Source of the DNA: Alkalihalobacterium elongatum
GTDB lineage: Bacteria > Bacillota > Bacilli > Bacillales > Bacillaceae_F
Direction of reading: 5' to 3'
Assembly (NCBI RefSeq): GCF_019024285.1
Contig: NZ_WMKZ01000011.1
Location: forward strand, 48,396 to 112,395
DNA length: 64,000 nt
Positions 62,437 through 64,000 of the stretch are shown here, piece by piece. The translations under genes were made by a program, and so were the position numbers. The notes under the pieces were generated by a model, which did not search any database, was not told where the DNA came from, and saw nothing but the letters and a program-made list of their open reading frames with translations. Positions within the stretch are counted from its first letter, which is position 1. Each line of letters opens with the position of its first letter.

Positions 62437-62694
62437 TACTGTAGTTGATTTGCTATACTAGAGGATCATTAAAGATGAACCATGAGATAGAAATACAACT
62501 AAACATTAATACTTAAGAATTGATTTTTCATACACTATCTATCACTAAAAAATATAAGCAATTTTAAACAGAGAAAGAATATGTTCTTATATGAAACAAT
62601 TTTAAATTCATTATTTACTCATCATTAAAATGCTAGCTTATAAAACTAACAAGGCTCTTTGGACGAGCCAACCTTACACCTCTATCTAATTACT
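62437..62694. other. Short gap, no gene
   Basis: Between the wall-hydrolase stop and the bidirectional terminator. Nothing coding or repeated was found. Confidence 0.5.
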
Positions 62695-62737
62695 GTACAC
62701 AAAAAAGCATTCTCATAAAGAATGCTTTTTTGTGTAC
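62695..62737. terminator. Strong bidirectional terminator
   Basis: Nineteen-bp perfect arms GTACACAAAAAAGCATTCT / AGAATGCTTTTTTGTGTAC with a 5-base loop; T-runs on both strands. It ends both the wall hydrolase and the recombinase transcripts. Confidence 0.9.
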
Positions 62738-62806
62738 CTAACAAGATTTTTTATACTGCTTTATCTTCTCTAAAAAATCACTCTGTGTTTAGCCTAAATC
62801 CTCTTA

Positions 62807-63667
62807 TTAGGCATATTTTTCATCAGTAGTATTTTGTATTTGAGACTTTAAATATTGTTTTATTAAGTGAATGTCAGAATGGCCCGCTAATTGAGCAACC
62901 ATCGATAAGTCTAACCCTTTTTGTACTAAATTGTAACAAAAAGTATGTCTCAGCTTATGAGGGTGAACTCCGTATTGTTTTAGCGTATGCTGAACGGTAC
63001 GAGGGGCAATTCGTTTTTGGTAATTAGATAAGAAAAGTGCCTCCTCAGTATCGTTTCTATTGTTTAAATATTCCTTCAAATGGTGAACAATAGGTTTTGT
63101 GAGAGGAATCGTTCGAGTGTTTGCTTCCTCTTTACTTCTAACAACCATTTGACCAGTTTGATTTTTTTGATTAAATTCAACGTCGGCTTTATTAAGCGAG
63201 CAAAGTTCTGATACCCTTATCCCTGTTTCTAATAAAGTATAAACAATGGCAACATTACGCTTATTACCATCTTTTTCAACTTTGTTTAATAGATACCCAA
63301 CCTCTTTATTAGATAAAAATCCTGGAGTAATTTCCACTTTACCACTTTTAGTCTCTACATATTCTATATCTTTGGTGAGTTCTAATTGATTAATGGACTT
63401 AGCATATGTGTTAATTGTATTAATAATCTTCTTAATTGTTGATGCACTACGCTGTTCATTTTCTAAGTAACAGATATATCGTTTAACATCGTCTTTATTA
63501 AGATTTTTGAGGAATTTATCTTGACTTTCTAACCAATAAAAGAAAGATTGTAATACACCGCAATACGTTTTAATTGTATTCTCAGATCTGCCCTTTTGAG
63601 AGAGATATCTTGTAAATGAATTTAGAATATCTGTTATATCTGTACTTTCAGAATATTGATTTTTCAA
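62807..63667 (-). CDS. Tyrosine-type recombinase/integrase
   Basis: XerC/XerD-like site-specific recombinase, about 286 residues from the TTG at 63667, which has GGGGGAG ahead; the longer upstream frame crosses its own promoter. SAM-like N-terminal domain (FTRYLSQKGRSENTIKTYCGVLQSFFYWLES), then catalytic Arg in LLETGIRVSELC, HPHKLRHTF (His/Arg), AGHSDI (His) and Tyr in LIKQYLKS. Next to two tRNA genes but with no second attachment repeat visible. It may be chromosomal or mobile. Confidence 0.9.
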   Translation of the reverse strand: MKNQYSESTDITDILNSFTRYLSQKGRSENTIKTYCGVLQSFFYWLESQDKFLKNLNKDDVKRYICYLENEQRSASTIKKIINTINTYAKSINQLELTKDIEYVETKSGKVEITPGFLSNKEVGYLLNKVEKDGNKRNVAIVYTLLETGIRVSELCSLNKADVEFNQKNQTGQMVVRSKEEANTRTIPLTKPIVHHLKEYLNNRNDTEEALFLSNYQKRIAPRTVQHTLKQYGVHPHKLRHTFCYNLVQKGLDLSMVAQLAGHSDIHLIKQYLKSQIQNTTDEKYA

Positions 63668-63694
63668 AATTATCTCCCCCTTTTGTTTTATAAA

Positions 63695-63723
63695 AGTATA
63701 CTCCATGTTTTTAAACATGTCAA
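63695..63723 (-). promoter_or_regulatory. Sigma-A promoter of the recombinase gene
   Basis: Minus strand TTGACA (63718-63723), 17-base spacer, TATACT (63695-63700). A CATGTTT/AAACATG dyad fills the spacer and may be an operator. Confidence 0.8.
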
Positions 63724-63757
63724 ATTCTACGCAAGATTTTAAGACTTTCACAACAAA

Positions 63758-63799
63758 AATAACCCAAAAGGACAATGTTCTTTGTCCTTTTGGGTTATT
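63758..63799 (-). terminator. Terminator of the tRNA transcript
   Basis: Eighteen-bp perfect arms AATAACCCAAAAGGACAA / TTGTCCTTTTGGGTTATT, then TTTTTGTT on the minus strand. Confidence 0.85.
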
Positions 63800-63841
63800 G
63801 ATATATAAAATTTACTAACGTTATATATATGTATAGTTATA

Positions 63842-63918
<77 letters not shown>

Positions 63919-63923
63919 TCTTT

Positions 63924-64000
63924 TGGTGCGGGTGAAGGGACTCGAACCCCCACGTCAAAGACACTAGATCCTAAGTCTAGCGCGTCTGCCAATTCCGCCA
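63924..64000 (-). tRNA. tRNA-Leu (anticodon TAG), 5' end outside window
   Basis: Anticodon stem CTAGA/TCTAG encloses CTTAGGA (TAG). A long variable arm (TGTCTTTGACG) is present, the T arm reads GGGGGTTCGAGTCCC and CCA is encoded. The 5' acceptor strand falls beyond base 64000. Confidence 0.93.

Noticed and set aside
62807..63667. Prophage or integrative element
   Set aside because: No structural phage genes, conjugation genes or flanking attachment repeats in the window; a single recombinase is not enough.

Overview
The window comes from a low-GC Gram-positive bacterium, almost certainly a Bacillaceae. The signs are AT-rich DNA, strong GGAGG-type ribosome binding sites, frequent TTG/GTG starts, lipoprotein signal peptides with a lipobox, CcpA-type cre sites, a LysM/SleB-like wall hydrolase and an S8 protease. 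Species cannot be named from sequence alone. Between about 1.8 and 61.1 kb the window is essentially one catabolic region. Nearly all genes lie on the minus strand and encode CoA ligases, short-chain dehydrogenases (SDRs), acyl-CoA dehydrogenases, thiolases, MaoC hydratases, an alpha-methylacyl-CoA racemase-like protein, flavin monooxygenases and carboxylate transporters. The few plus-strand genes inside it are regulators and one esterase.

Layout. 1-1452: 3' part of a subtilisin-like protease. 1.8-14 kb: SDR, zinc alcohol dehydrogenase, acyl-CoA ligase, three LivK-type binding proteins, a MaoC protein and a complete livHMGF permease set. 14-19.1 kb: operon of thiolase, CoA ligase, APH-type kinase and acyl-CoA dehydrogenase, led by a -24/-12 promoter and divergent from a sigma-54 activator (19.4-21.5 kb). 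21.8-24.4 kb: nitronate monooxygenase-like protein, an alcohol dehydrogenase relic and an orphan TRAP binding protein. 24.6-29.1 kb: second kinase/acyl-CoA dehydrogenase/SDR module plus a racemase-like protein. 29.6-37.6 kb: flavin reductase, TetR regulator, LLM flavin monooxygenase, HSL-type esterase, SnoaL-like/SDR pair, DUF35/thiolase-like pair. 37.7-43.1 kb: EamA exporter and a TRAP transporter with two binding proteins. 43.1-45.2 kb: gene graveyard, including an MFS gene broken by an internal inversion. 45.7-59 kb: three CoA ligases, two SDRs, SnoaL-like protein, paired MaoC proteins, second LLM monooxygenase, amidohydrolase, Rieske protein and iron alcohol dehydrogenase. 59.1-61.1 kb: second TetR regulator and a RibBA-like protein with a ruined cyclohydrolase half. 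61.8-64 kb: wall hydrolase, tyrosine recombinase, tRNA-Arg and a truncated tRNA-Leu.

How it may work (inference). LivK/LivHMGF and TRAP systems import carboxylates. Dehydrogenases, LLM monooxygenases and the esterase would turn alcohols or ketones into hydroxy acids. The ligases make CoA thioesters. The APH kinase plus acyl-CoA dehydrogenase pairs resemble the modules that remove a 4-hydroxy group through a phospho-acyl-CoA (ACAD10/11, LvaA/LvaC). MaoC, SDR and thiolase proteins would finish beta-oxidation. Three layers of control can be read: sigma-54 promoters in the first third; a 16-bp palindrome of the form AAACAAA-NN-TTTGTTT in front of most operons from 27 to 61 kb, probably the TetR operator; and cre sites near several promoters.
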